DNA of 64,000 nucleotides, from assembly GCA_002342035.1 (NCBI GenBank), contig DDPE01000039.1:1-64000 (forward strand), given 5' to 3'. Under the pieces are notes generated by a model, which saw nothing but the letters and a program-made list of their open reading frames with translations, made no database searches and had not been told where the DNA came from. This DNA comes from Asticcacaulis sp. UBA2476 (GTDB taxonomy: Bacteria; Pseudomonadota; Alphaproteobacteria; Caulobacterales; Caulobacteraceae). Of the stretch, positions 43,104-54,931 are shown piece by piece; the stretch's first letter is position 1, and every line of letters begins with the position of its first letter. A program made the position numbers and the translations under genes.

Positions 43104-43131
43104 TTGACCTTAAGCTGGCGTTCGGTTATAC
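43104..43131 (+). promoter_or_regulatory. Candidate housekeeping promoter of rpsT
   Basis: TTGACC at 43104-43109 and TTATAC at 43126-43131 with a 16-base spacer, about 87 bases upstream of the rpsT ATG. Confidence 0.5.
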
Positions 43132-43217
43132 CCCGCCCCTCTTGAAATTCTTGTCTTTGAGGGCCGCGTGGCGGCTTTTGCAGGCATTTCGTTTACTCTC
43201 GTCCCCAAAGGTGATGA

Positions 43218-43487
43218 ATGGCTAATAATCCCGGCGCCAAGAAGGCGATCCGCAAGATCGCCCGCCGCACTGAAGTTAACAAAGCGCGTCGTTCGCGCGT
43301 GCGTACCTTCGTTCGTAAGTTCGAAGAAGCCCTGAGTGCGGGCGACGTGGCTGTGGCCAAGACCGCTTTTGTCGAAGCGCAATCTGAGCTGATGCGTGCG
43401 GTGTCTAAGGGCGTGGTTCATAAGAACACCGGCGCCCGCAAGGTGTCGCGTCTGGCGGCAGCCCTGAAGAAGCTGGCGGTTGCCTAA
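43218..43487 (+). CDS. rpsT: 30S ribosomal protein S20
   Basis: An S20 protein of 89 residues: a basic three-helix bundle beginning [12 protein letters not shown] and including [14 protein letters not shown] and the C-terminal [16 protein letters not shown] block. AGGTGA lies just upstream of the ATG. It is followed by a terminator and then the long dnaA upstream region. Confidence 0.96.
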   Translation: MANNPGAKKAIRKIARRTEVNKARRSRVRTFVRKFEEALSAGDVAVAKTAFVEAQSELMRAVSKGVVHKNTGARKVSRLAAALKKLAVA

Positions 43488-43553
43488 CTAAAGATCTGCC
43501 GGTGCGGGGTTTATCCCTGATGCGGGCGGTCACTGCTGATTAAGCCTTTCCAG

Positions 43554-43587
43554 AAGGGCCCGACCGCTTATGCACGGGCCCTTTTGT
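43554..43587 (+). terminator. Intrinsic terminator after rpsT
   Basis: AAGGGCCCG and CGGGCCCTT with a 12-base loop, followed by TTG. It separates rpsT from dnaA. Confidence 0.8.
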
Positions 43588-43599
43588 TATGGCTGATGG

Positions 43600-44235
43600 G
43601 TGTCATTTCAACGCTATTGTGATCTCAGTTTTTCACTTTGTGAGGTGTCGTTAAACCTTCCGAAGACGGTAAACTGCGTGCGTAAAAACCACTCGGAAAG
43701 GCCGAAAAATAAATCGTAAAAGATTTATTAAATTCTCTTTGCGAGCGAATAGGTTACCGGAGTCAACAGAAAATTCCGCACCGCCATGCAAATAGATTCG
43801 TTGACCGAGGCGCTGGCTTGATTAAGTTGTAGGTCTCTTCACCCTTTCCATCCCAACACGGATGAATTGGACACTGCGTGAGCTATGCTCACACGGTGGG
43901 GGAGAACCTGTCTCTGGTGTACGGGGCGTTTGCGGTTTTCAGGTCAATATCTGTGGCGCAAACTCACAAAGCCTTGAACCCGAAACCGGAGGCCTTGCGA
44001 ACCTTTAATCTCTGCGGCGGGAGGCAAACGGCCCGACCGGTGCGAAGGTTCGTGTAATCGGGGACTGGCTCTAAGATGACCGGCATGAGACGCCTTAAGG
44101 ATTGGGGGCGTCTTAAGATAGGTTGAGCCGGAAAATGTTTGTGCGGACGGCGGGTCCGGGTATGTGGCGTGACTTGAATTCAGGGTGGTAGAGTTGAGTG
44201 TTGGTTTGGGGAATATTGATCGGGGCGATAATAAA
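43600..44235 (+). promoter_or_regulatory. Long structured upstream region of dnaA
   Basis: About 640 bases without a convincing gene. The left third is AT-rich (around 43700-43760). The right part is dense in complementary segments: GTGAGC/GCTCAC at 43878-43892 with further pairing outside, CGAACCTT/AAGGTTCG at 43998-44052 and AGACGCC/GGCGTCT at 44089-44113. No TTATCCACA DnaA box and no clear TTAA-N7-TTAA CtrA site was found by eye, so I do not call it the origin. It probably contains the dnaA promoter and a structured leader or an independent small RNA. Confidence 0.5.
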
Positions 44236-45765
44236 ATGCCAGGTTTAAACAACTGGTCGCCGATCCTGCCTGAAACGGTATGGTCCAAAGTGGCGTCGGC
44301 GCTTCGCCAGGAATTGGGCGACGGGCCTTATAATTCTTACGTAGCGCCCTCAGCGCTGAAGGTCACTATCGACGGTGATCCGGTTCTGGTGACGCCGACC
44401 GTGTATGCGCGTGACTGGTTTCAGCGTAACGCCCTGCGTCGTATTCATGAGTTATGGGCGCAGTTTGATCCGGAGGGCCGGGTGCTTGATCTGCAATCGC
44501 GCATTGATTTCGACACCTGCGAGCGTCAGCGTCAGGCCCAGAAGGCTTTGTCGGAAACCTTAGACGTTGCGAAATCGGCAAGCCGTTCAGAGTCTGATAT
44601 GCCACTGTCGTCGGTGAAAACCAACGATGCGGCGATCGTCGCCGATACCGGTGTCGCAAAGCCAGTTGAGCTGTCAGGTCTTGAAGCTGCCCAGGCTCAG
44701 GCCAGAGCTGATCTCAACCGCATTGCCGGTTTACAGGACCGGCTGACCTTTGAAACCTTTGTCGCCGGCCGGGGCAATGAGTTCGCCTATACCATGTCGC
44801 GTCAAGTCGCCGGCTGGGGCGATGGCCATTTTAATCCGGTGTTTTTTCATGGCCCCTATGGTTACGGCAAGACCCACCTTCTGAACGCGATCGCCTGGGA
44901 AGCCAAGGTGCGCCGCCCGGACGCTAAGATCGTCTATCTGACGGCGGAAAAATTCACCAATACCTTCGTCAAGGCGGTGATGGATCGCTCGCAGAGCGTC
45001 TTCAAGGAAGAAATCCGCAGTGCCGACCTGTTGCTGATCGACGATGTACATTTCATTGGGGGCAAGACCTCTTCGCAGGAAGAACTGTTCCATACCCTGA
45101 CGGCGCTGATCGAAAAGAACCGCCGTGTCGTGTTTACCGCCGATCGTCCGCCCACCCAGCTTACGGAAATCGAGGCGCGGCTAAGATCACACTTGTCATC
45201 CGGTCTCGTCTGTGCTTTGGACGTGGCCGATCAGGCCTTGAGAATAGGCATCATCGAGCGCAAGCTCGAACAACTGTCGCGTCGTCTGGGATTGTCCCGG
45301 ATGCCGCATGTCGACGTATTACAATTTATAGCAGACAGCGTACCCGGTTCCATTCGTGAACTCGAAGGGGCGGTGAATACGCTTGCCGCTTCGGCAGGTG
45401 CGCGTCTGGGGAGTTTGACTTTGGACGAAGCTATGGCCCTGTTGCAACCGAACCTTAAGGTTTCCGTTGAGCGCCGTGTAACTGTTGATGAGATTCAAAA
45501 ACTGACGGCTGATCATTTCAGCCTGAAACAAGCCGACCTGTTGTCGGAGCGCCGCACCCGTAGCGTCGCGCGTCCGCGTCAGGTGGCCATGTGGCTGTGC
45601 AAGCAGCACACCACCCGCTCCTATCCGGATATCGGGCGCCGCTTTGGTGGCCGGGATCATACTACCGTGCTTCATGCGGTCAAAAAGATTGAGGAGCTGC
45701 TGCAATCGGACGAACAGATCGCCCGTGATGTTGAGGCCCTGACCCGTAAGTTGCGCAGCAACTAA
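44236..45765 (+). CDS. dnaA: Chromosomal replication initiator DnaA
   Basis: An AAA+ initiator of 509 residues. The Caulobacter-like N-terminal domain includes V-W-S-K-V-A-S-A-L-R-x-E-L-G-D, then a variable linker (about 100-160), the ATPase core with Walker A G-P-Y-G-Y-G-K-T-H, Walker B L-L-I-D-D-V-H-F-I and sensor regions, and the C-terminal DNA-binding domain with the DnaA signature G-G-R-D-H-T-T-V-L-H-A-V. ATG 44236 is chosen over the upstream GTG 44185, because the protein family starts near here and GGGGCG lies about nine bases upstream. dnaN follows after about 190 bases. Confidence 0.95.
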   Translation: MPGLNNWSPILPETVWSKVASALRQELGDGPYNSYVAPSALKVTIDGDPVLVTPTVYARDWFQRNALRRIHELWAQFDPEGRVLDLQSRIDFDTCERQRQAQKALSETLDVAKSASRSESDMPLSSVKTNDAAIVADTGVAKPVELSGLEAAQAQARADLNRIAGLQDRLTFETFVAGRGNEFAYTMSRQVAGWGDGHFNPVFFHGPYGYGKTHLLNAIAWEAKVRRPDAKIVYLTAEKFTNTFVKAVMDRSQSVFKEEIRSADLLLIDDVHFIGGKTSSQEELFHTLTALIEKNRRVVFTADRPPTQLTEIEARLRSHLSSGLVCALDVADQALRIGIIERKLEQLSRRLGLSRMPHVDVLQFIADSVPGSIRELEGAVNTLAASAGARLGSLTLDEAMALLQPNLKVSVERRVTVDEIQKLTADHFSLKQADLLSERRTRSVARPRQVAMWLCKQHTTRSYPDIGRRFGGRDHTTVLHAVKKIEELLQSDEQIARDVEALTRKLRSN

Positions 45766-45795
45766 TCCGGCTAAAACACAGATTAAAGTTACGGG

Positions 45796-45827
45796 GTGCG
45801 GGGTCTTATGACCCCGCATCTTTTTTT
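45796..45827 (+). terminator. Intrinsic terminator after dnaA
   Basis: TGCGGGGTC and GACCCCGCA with a TTAT loop, then seven T. A second palindrome, GGGGTC/GACCCC (45849-45863), lies just beyond. Confidence 0.87.
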
Positions 45828-45955
45828 ACGTAAACGATTAAAAGATATGGGGTCTCAGACCCCAAACCCCATTTACAGGGCGTGGTTTGCACACTAATCT
45901 CCGCCCTCCTTGTTAAGCCGGTAACAGACCGGCAGGGTAATTTTGGGACGTCAAG

Positions 45956-47077
45956 ATGCAATTGATCATCGAGCGGGGCGCGCTTTTAAAGGCTTTGGGT
46001 CACGTACAAAACGTGGTGGAACGCCGCAATACGATCCCCATTCTGTCCAATGTGCTGTTGTCTGCCGAAGGCTCTCAGGTGTCGTTTTCAGCGACCGACC
46101 TTGACATGGAAATTGTCGATGTCGCCGAAGCCATTGTCTCCATTCCGGGGCAGATTACCGCCCCTGCACACACCCTTTATGAAATCGTGCGCAAACTACC
46201 GGAAGGCGCTGATGTCGAACTGAAGTTCGCGTCCGGCGAAGACCCGCGCCTGACCGTGTCGGCGGGCCGTTCGCGCTTTGCCCTGCCCGTGCTGCCCGCC
46301 GGCGATTTTCCGGTCATGTCCGGTGACCACGAAGGGGTGACCTTTCAGGTCTTAAAAGAAGACCTTAAGCGCCTGATAGATAAGACCCGCTTTGCGGTCA
46401 GCACAGAAGAAACCCGCTATTATCTCAATGGCCTTTATCTGCATACCCTGACCGAAGAGGGCTCCGGCTATCTGCGCGCGGTCGCCACTGACGGTCACCG
46501 TCTGGCGCTGGCGGAAATGCCCGCCCCGGATGGCTCCATGGGTGGCCCCGGCGTGATCGTACCCCGCAAGACGATCGATCAGGCCCGCCGTCTGCTGGAT
46601 GATGGTTCCGGCTCGGTCGAAGTGACCGTCAGCCCGGCCAAGATCCGTTTCAATTTCGGTCAGGCGGCCTTGACGTCCAAGATCATCGACGGCTCCTTCC
46701 CCGACTATGGCCGCGTGATCCCCAAGAACAACGAAAAGATCATGCGCGTCGATTCCGGCGTCCTGTCCAAGGCTGTTGACCGGGTATCGACGATTTCCGC
46801 CGAAAAAAGCCGCTCGGTGAAACTGGCGATTGAGCCGGGTCGCCTGACCCTGACTGTGCGCAATATCGAGGCCGGTCAGGCTGTCGAAGAGGCCGAAATT
46901 GACTATGACAATGATGCTATCGAAATCGGCTTTAATGCCCGCTATATCCTTGATGTCATGGGCCAAATAACCGGAGATGTGGTTGAATTGCGCCTGAATG
47001 ATGCGTCATCACCGACTCTGGTTATCGACCCGGCTGATCAGGGCGTGCAGTATGTTTTGATGCCATTGCGCGTATGA
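45956..47077 (+). CDS. dnaN: DNA polymerase III beta sliding clamp
   Basis: The processivity clamp that tethers polymerase III and recruits many factors. The 373 residues form three clamp domains; V-V-E-R-R-N-T-I-P-I-L-S-N, A-T-D-G-H-R-L-A and the C-terminal hydrophobic-pocket strand Y-V-L-M-P-L-R-V are the recognisable landmarks. ATG 45956 is the first start after the dnaA terminator. Repeat copy 8a begins about ten bases after the stop codon. Confidence 0.96.
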   Translation: MQLIIERGALLKALGHVQNVVERRNTIPILSNVLLSAEGSQVSFSATDLDMEIVDVAEAIVSIPGQITAPAHTLYEIVRKLPEGADVELKFASGEDPRLTVSAGRSRFALPVLPAGDFPVMSGDHEGVTFQVLKEDLKRLIDKTRFAVSTEETRYYLNGLYLHTLTEEGSGYLRAVATDGHRLALAEMPAPDGSMGGPGVIVPRKTIDQARRLLDDGSGSVEVTVSPAKIRFNFGQAALTSKIIDGSFPDYGRVIPKNNEKIMRVDSGVLSKAVDRVSTISAEKSRSVKLAIEPGRLTLTVRNIEAGQAVEEAEIDYDNDAIEIGFNARYILDVMGQITGDVVELRLNDASSPTLVIDPADQGVQYVLMPLRV

Positions 47078-47084
47078 TCCTATT

Positions 47085-47136
47085 CCTCCTCCCTACGCTT
47101 GCGTGGGGAGGTGCCGAGCCTGTCGAGGCGGAGGGG
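47085..47136 (+). repeat. Dispersed GC-rich hairpin repeat, copy 8a
   Basis: CTCCTCCCTACGCTTGCGTGGGGAG-type stem-loop, GTGCCGAGCCTGTCGAGG, then CGGAGGGG. It lies between dnaN and recF. Confidence 0.8.
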
Positions 47137-47152
47137 TCTCTTAGTGATCGGT

Positions 47153-47228
47153 GCCCCCCCCCTCCGTCTGATCGCTTCGCGCTCAGCCACCTCCCCATCT
47201 ACGCCGAAAGGCTTGATAGGGAGGAGAT
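47153..47228 (-). repeat. Dispersed GC-rich hairpin repeat, copy 8b
   Basis: Inverted relative to copy 8a, with CCCCCCCTCCGTCTG, a GCGCTTCGCGC-like hairpin, CCACCTCCCC, a loop containing GCCGAAAGGC and GGGAGGAG. Its GGAGGAG end lies about ten bases before the recF start and is the obvious Shine-Dalgarno. Confidence 0.8.
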
Positions 47229-47234
47229 TATATC

Positions 47235-50790
<3,556 letters not shown>

Positions 50791-50791
<1 letters not shown>

Positions 50792-50809
50792 CAGGGGCAC
50801 GGCCCCTGC
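50791..50809. repeat. Palindrome at the gyrB stop codon
   Basis: GCAGGGGC and GCCCCTGC separated by ACG, starting at the last base of the TAG stop. Confidence 0.7.
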
Positions 50810-50826
50810 ACCCGGAACATTAATTT

Positions 50827-50863
50827 AAAAGTCTCCGTCGGTGCAACCCACGGAGACTTTTTC
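50827..50863 (+). terminator. Intrinsic terminator after gyrB
   Basis: AAAAGTCTCCGT and ACGGAGACTTTT with an 11-base loop, then TT. The stem core AAAGTCTCCG recurs in the terminator at 51851-51884. Confidence 0.87.
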
Positions 50864-50935
50864 CATTCTTGAACCACTCAAAAGTACACTGAGCCGAGGC
50901 GCGCAGCCGCAGCGAGGGACTTTTGAGGGAGGTTT

Positions 50936-51784
50936 CTAATCCGTAATGCCTTCGGCCACCTTAATCATGGCAATGTAGCTTTTGAACTGCTCGTCCGTGC
51001 CGCACGCTGCGGCCCCGAGCGTAACGATGGGAATATTCTTGACCGAACCGTCCTTGAGGTTTTTTAGGGTCCAGCCTTCGGCATCGTTGGGGGCAAAGTC
51101 CCAGAGGGTACGGATCACCACCGGCAATTCGTTCGGGCGGTAGTGCTTTAATCCTACGGCTTGTCTGACCGCATAAACACAGTGTGTGGCCGTGATATAG
51201 ACCGATAGCGGCACCACCCGCAGGGTTGTCGTGGTGGTGGCCGTGACCGGGCCGAGATCATAGCCGCCTGAACGCGCAGGTCCGGCTCCAAGACGTGACA
51301 ACATCTGCGAGCCTGTCATCCTGACCTTGGTGTCGCGCCCAAGGGTGAGCCAGTAATCGGCCATGACCAACTTTTGAAAGGCATCGACCAGAGCCACATC
51401 ATCATCGGTGGCCTTGACGATTTTGCGCCACTTTTCCTGAGTCAGTTTGGCATTGGGATGTTGTTTAAGCTGCTCAGCCACCAGCGGCCTGACCCGCGCT
51501 TCCAAAGCCCGCAAGGCGGCAAGGTCGTTATCCTCAAACCCATAGGCCGGTTTGCGTCCGGCATAAAGTGCCAGTCCAAAGTGCAGGGCCTGTTTGGTTT
51601 CGTCGGTCTTTTCACCCTCAGTTATGGCCTGATCATAAAGCTCCGACATTGGCCGTGTCAGGGCGGTCTCAATATAGGGCGCGGCTCTGGAAATCACCTC
51701 GGCTTTAAGCCCAGTTGCCTCGTCGGCCAGAGCGGTATTGGCGCACGCCCACAGGCTTGCAAATATCAGAATAAATCGTTTCAT
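50936..51784 (-). CDS. Secreted hypothetical protein, paralogue 3 of a local family
   Basis: A 282-residue protein with a signal peptide (about 1-20, ending A-L-A). It is related to the two proteins at 54076 and 54932: the segment T-R-P-M-S-E-L followed by G-L-A-L-Y-A-G-R-K-P, a conserved Cys in A-T-H-C-V-Y-A and the A-A-C-G motif near the C terminus. It is more divergent than the other two and has no clear catalytic site. ATG 51784 follows a G run. It lies downstream of lpdA but beyond that gene's terminator, so it has its own promoter. Function unknown; periplasmic location follows from the signal peptide. Confidence 0.75.
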   Translation of the reverse strand: MKRFILIFASLWACANTALADEATGLKAEVISRAAPYIETALTRPMSELYDQAITEGEKTDETKQALHFGLALYAGRKPAYGFEDNDLAALRALEARVRPLVAEQLKQHPNAKLTQEKWRKIVKATDDDVALVDAFQKLVMADYWLTLGRDTKVRMTGSQMLSRLGAGPARSGGYDLGPVTATTTTTLRVVPLSVYITATHCVYAVRQAVGLKHYRPNELPVVIRTLWDFAPNDAEGWTLKNLKDGSVKNIPIVTLGAAACGTDEQFKSYIAMIKVAEGITD

Positions 51785-51850
51785 AATCCCCCCCGAACCA
51801 CATGTAATCATTCACATAATCGATGAATGTTTACATCTTTATGACAAGAA

Positions 51851-51884
51851 AAAAGTCTCCGCAAGCTAACCTGCGGAGACTTTT
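51851..51884 (-). terminator. Intrinsic terminator after lpdA
   Basis: AAAAGTCTCCGCA and TGCGGAGACTTTT with an eight-base loop; on the minus strand a run of six T follows. It separates lpdA from the gene at 50936. Confidence 0.85.
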
Positions 51885-51942
51885 AACGTCTTAAACCCAA
51901 GAAAATGTATTTGGCGTTTTGCGCCAAAACTTTTCTTTGAGA

Positions 51943-53349
51943 TTACATTTGCATCGTCCAGCCTTCGACACCCATAGCCGCCTGCTTGACAGCCTCAGAG
52001 CGGGTCGGGTGCGGATGGCAGGTGCGGGCGAGGTCTTCGGACGCGCCGCCAAAGGCCATCAGCACGCACGCTTCGCCGATCATTTCCCCGGCTTGCGGCC
52101 CAAGGATATGCACGCCGTAGACCTTATCAGTCTTGGCATCGGCCAGGAACTTCACGAAGCCGTCGGTCTCATGGTTGATCTTGGCGCGGCTGTTGGCCAT
52201 GAACGGGAACTTGCCGGTTTTGTACTGGACGCCGGCGGCCTTAAGCTGGTCTTCGGTCTTGCCGACCCACGCCACTTCGGGGAAGGTGTAGACGACCGAC
52301 GGCACCAGATCATAATCGACGTGACCGGCCTTACCGGCGATCAGTTCGATCACGGCGACGGCGTCTTCTTCGGCCTTGTGAGCCAGCATCGGGCCGTGGA
52401 TCACGTCACCGATGGCCCACACGCCGGGGGCCGAGGTCTTGAAATGATCCGTGGCGATAAAGCCGCGCGCGTCGGGCGTGATGCCGACCGTATCAAGACC
52501 CAGACCGTTGGTGAACGGGCGACGACCGATAGCGACCAGAACCACATCGGCTTCGAGTGTCTCGGCATTGCCACCGGCGGCGGCCTCTAAGGTCAGGCTG
52601 ACACCGGACTTGCCGGTCTTGGCCGAGGTGACCTTGGTGCCGAGCTTAAAAGCAAAGCCCTGCTTGGTCAGGATTTTCTGGAACTGGGTAGCGACTTCGG
52701 TGTCCATACCCGGCGTGATGCGGTCGAGGAACTCCACCACGGTCACCTTGGCGCCCAGACGGCGCCAGACCGAGCCAAGCTCAAGACCGATGATGCCGGC
52801 ACCGACGACGACGAGGTGCTTAGGCACCGCCGGCAGCGACAGAGCGCCGGTGGAATCGACAATCTGCTTTTGGTCAACCGTGACACCCGGCAGCGGGGTC
52901 GGCTCAGAGCCTGTCGCGATGACGATGTGCTTAGTTGTCAGTTGCTCGACCTTGCCGTCAGCGGCAGTGACCGAAACCTTACCCGCGCCTTCGATCTTGC
53001 CGAAGCCCACAAAGTAGGTGACCTTGTTCTTCTTCATCAGGAACTCGACGCCCTTGGTCAGGGCGTTGACGCTGTCTTGCTTTGCCTTCATCATCTGGAT
53101 GAGGTTGAGCTTCGGGGCCGGGACTTCGATGCCGATATTGGCAAATTCACCGGAGGCGGCTTCGAACAATTCCGAGGCGTGCAGTAGAGCCTTTGAAGGC
53201 ATACAGCCGACGTTCAGGCAGGTGCCGCCCAGTACGCCGCGCGATTCCACGATCGCCGCTTTCAGGCCCAGTTGTCCGGCGCGCACCGCCGCATTGTAGC
53301 CGCCGGGGCCACCGCCGATGATGACTACGTCAAAGTTCGTGTCCGCCAT
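51943..53349 (-). CDS. lpdA: Dihydrolipoyl dehydrogenase (E3)
   Basis: A flavoprotein of 468 residues that reoxidises the dihydrolipoyl arms of 2-oxo acid dehydrogenase complexes and reduces NAD+. FAD site G-G-G-P-G-G-Y at the N terminus, redox-active disulfide G-G-T-C-L-N-V-G-C, NAD-binding G-A-G-I-I-G-L-E and the catalytic H-P-H-P-T near the end. It is separated from sucAB by three genes of unknown function but lies on the same strand, so it most likely serves the 2-oxoglutarate dehydrogenase complex. Confidence 0.96.
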   Translation of the reverse strand: MADTNFDVVIIGGGPGGYNAAVRAGQLGLKAAIVESRGVLGGTCLNVGCMPSKALLHASELFEAASGEFANIGIEVPAPKLNLIQMMKAKQDSVNALTKGVEFLMKKNKVTYFVGFGKIEGAGKVSVTAADGKVEQLTTKHIVIATGSEPTPLPGVTVDQKQIVDSTGALSLPAVPKHLVVVGAGIIGLELGSVWRRLGAKVTVVEFLDRITPGMDTEVATQFQKILTKQGFAFKLGTKVTSAKTGKSGVSLTLEAAAGGNAETLEADVVLVAIGRRPFTNGLGLDTVGITPDARGFIATDHFKTSAPGVWAIGDVIHGPMLAHKAEEDAVAVIELIAGKAGHVDYDLVPSVVYTFPEVAWVGKTEDQLKAAGVQYKTGKFPFMANSRAKINHETDGFVKFLADAKTDKVYGVHILGPQAGEMIGEACVLMAFGGASEDLARTCHPHPTRSEAVKQAAMGVEGWTMQM

Positions 53350-53460
53350 GATAGCTGCCTTTTTTCATATCAAATGGTATCCTTGACCTAGGAGCCTAAG
53401 CCCCATGGGTCAAGCCTGTTGGCAGGAAAATCGCATGTTTTTTAGGGGACGCGCTGACAA

Positions 53461-54003
53461 TCAGAACGGGCGGCGGTTAACGGGCCGCAGACGGGCCATC
53501 GCCATGATAAACCCTAAGCCCAGTGCCACCAAGGTCAGCACATAGCGCGGGTCCCAGCCCGACAGGATTTCAAGCACCTTATCGAATATACCGGCCCCCG
53601 CTTCGCCCTTGGTCAGATAGGTCAGGACGACATCGGCGATAAATCCCAGGCCATAAGCAAAGGCGGCGCGCAAATTGCCGTTGGCAAACAAAAAGGCCGC
53701 AATGACATATAGCGCTACGACCGACGCCCACAACCATATCACCGGCTGATTGTCGGTCTCAATCGCTTCAAGCGCCGTGCGGCCCTGAATAGATTCACTG
53801 AGCGGCGGGGCGTAAGGATCGCGGACGGGGGCCATGCTGTAGCCGCCGCGATAGTCGATATCATCGGCGGCGCGCGACGACACAAACGGCTCATCGGGCT
53901 GCCCCAAAACCTTGGCCTGAATAACCGGCCAGCTAATCCAGACCGTATAGGCCAGCACAAGTGCTGCGATAAACCAGCGCAGAATTTTCATGGCCGCATC
54001 CAT
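53461..54003 (-). CDS. Hypothetical membrane protein
   Basis: A 180-residue protein with an N-terminal membrane helix (about 8-28), a periplasmic linker (about 30-85) rich in Pro and acidic residues, and three more helices (about 88-106, 111-129, 152-171). ATG 54003 has GGAGGGG seven bases upstream and is favoured over the ATG at 53991. It lies between lpdA and the secreted paralogues. No family recognised. Confidence 0.65.
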   Translation of the reverse strand: MDAAMKILRWFIAALVLAYTVWISWPVIQAKVLGQPDEPFVSSRAADDIDYRGGYSMAPVRDPYAPPLSESIQGRTALEAIETDNQPVIWLWASVVALYVIAAFLFANGNLRAAFAYGLGFIADVVLTYLTKGEAGAGIFDKVLEILSGWDPRYVLTLVALGLGFIMAMARLRPVNRRPF

Positions 54004-54075
54004 TAGAGCCCCCTCCGGATCATCTGAAATCTGGGCGATATTAGCCTATTAACTATAACTTGCCCACAGGGATTG

Positions 54076-54927
54076 TTAAGGGATCGGGCTATCCGTCGCG
54101 ACCGGGGTGATCTGAGCGATGGGATCGTCCTTCAGCATGTTCAGCCGGCCCAGATTGGCGGCGGCAAAGGCTGAGACCTTATTGAAATAGTCGCGCCCGC
54201 CGCACGCTGCAGGGCCATAGCGCAGAGCCTCGGTATGGATAGTCCGGGCGGTGGCCTTGACCTCAGCCAGCTTTTCCGGCGTCAGATGTGAGACTGAGGC
54301 GGCATCTACCCTTTGGGCCTTTTTCATTTGCTCAGAGATTTTGGCATACATGGCGCAGGACTGCGCTGCGTAGACCATATAACGGTTCAGCACGGTCTCT
54401 TCGCTGAAACGATAGTCTTCGGGACGGAAGGTGTTATCGTTGAGATCATAGGCGCCGAAATTGAGCGTTGAGACAGCGCCGGTCGTGTCGCTGATCAGGG
54501 TTGTGCCGCCCATCAGCCGCATATGTTGCGGTTTTCTGCCAAAGACACGGGCCATCATGATCCAGAAATCGGGCTGCCCCAGAAGCGCATCTTCGTCGCC
54601 TTTGAGGGCAATATTGTCTTTTTTGTAGACAAATTCATTGAGAAAGTCCTGAAACACGCCCTGCACCTTGGCCCGCTGGGTGGGGCTGAGGGTGGCGGGT
54701 TCGCGGCCCAATTCGAGTGCCAGACCATAGGCCAGAACATATTCCGGCTTAAGCTCTGCTGCCTGGTCCAGCAGTTGCGGCATGGGTGCGGTCATGGCCA
54801 GGTCCAGATGCGGCTGGGCGCGGCGCGAGGCCACCGTGTTATACTGGCCACCTTTGGATTTGGTGGCGGCTTCTGCCATGGGCGTCCACAGGCAGGTCAG
54901 TATTATCAGTGTGCTGAATAATTTCAT
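54076..54927 (-). CDS. Secreted hypothetical protein, paralogue 2 of a local family
   Basis: A 283-residue protein with a signal peptide (about 1-20, A-E-A). It shares with the upstream gene product the stretches A-M-T-A-P-M-P-Q-L-L, Y-G-L-A-L-E-L-G-R-E-P-A-T, Q-P-D-F-W-I-M-M-A-R, A-A-Q-S-C, H-L-T-P-E-K-L and A-A-C-G, so the two are clear tandem duplicates. Two cysteines are conserved in all three family members and may form a disulfide. ATG 54927 lies four bases beyond the stop of its paralogue, giving an operon. Function unknown; no enzyme signature. Confidence 0.78.
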   Translation of the reverse strand: MKLFSTLIILTCLWTPMAEAATKSKGGQYNTVASRRAQPHLDLAMTAPMPQLLDQAAELKPEYVLAYGLALELGREPATLSPTQRAKVQGVFQDFLNEFVYKKDNIALKGDEDALLGQPDFWIMMARVFGRKPQHMRLMGGTTLISDTTGAVSTLNFGAYDLNDNTFRPEDYRFSEETVLNRYMVYAAQSCAMYAKISEQMKKAQRVDAASVSHLTPEKLAEVKATARTIHTEALRYGPAACGGRDYFNKVSAFAAANLGRLNMLKDDPIAQITPVATDSPIP

Positions 54928-54931
54928 GGCG

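Noticed and set aside
43850..44060. 6S RNA gene
   Set aside because: Three short motif matches exist but their spacing is longer than in E. coli 6S RNA and I could not close the long terminal stem. Kept as an unassigned structured region.
43600..44235. Replication origin next to dnaA
   Set aside because: No cluster of DnaA boxes (TTATCCACA-like) and no CtrA sites with TTAA-N7-TTAA spacing were seen. In Caulobacter the origin lies away from dnaA, near hemE, which is not in the window.
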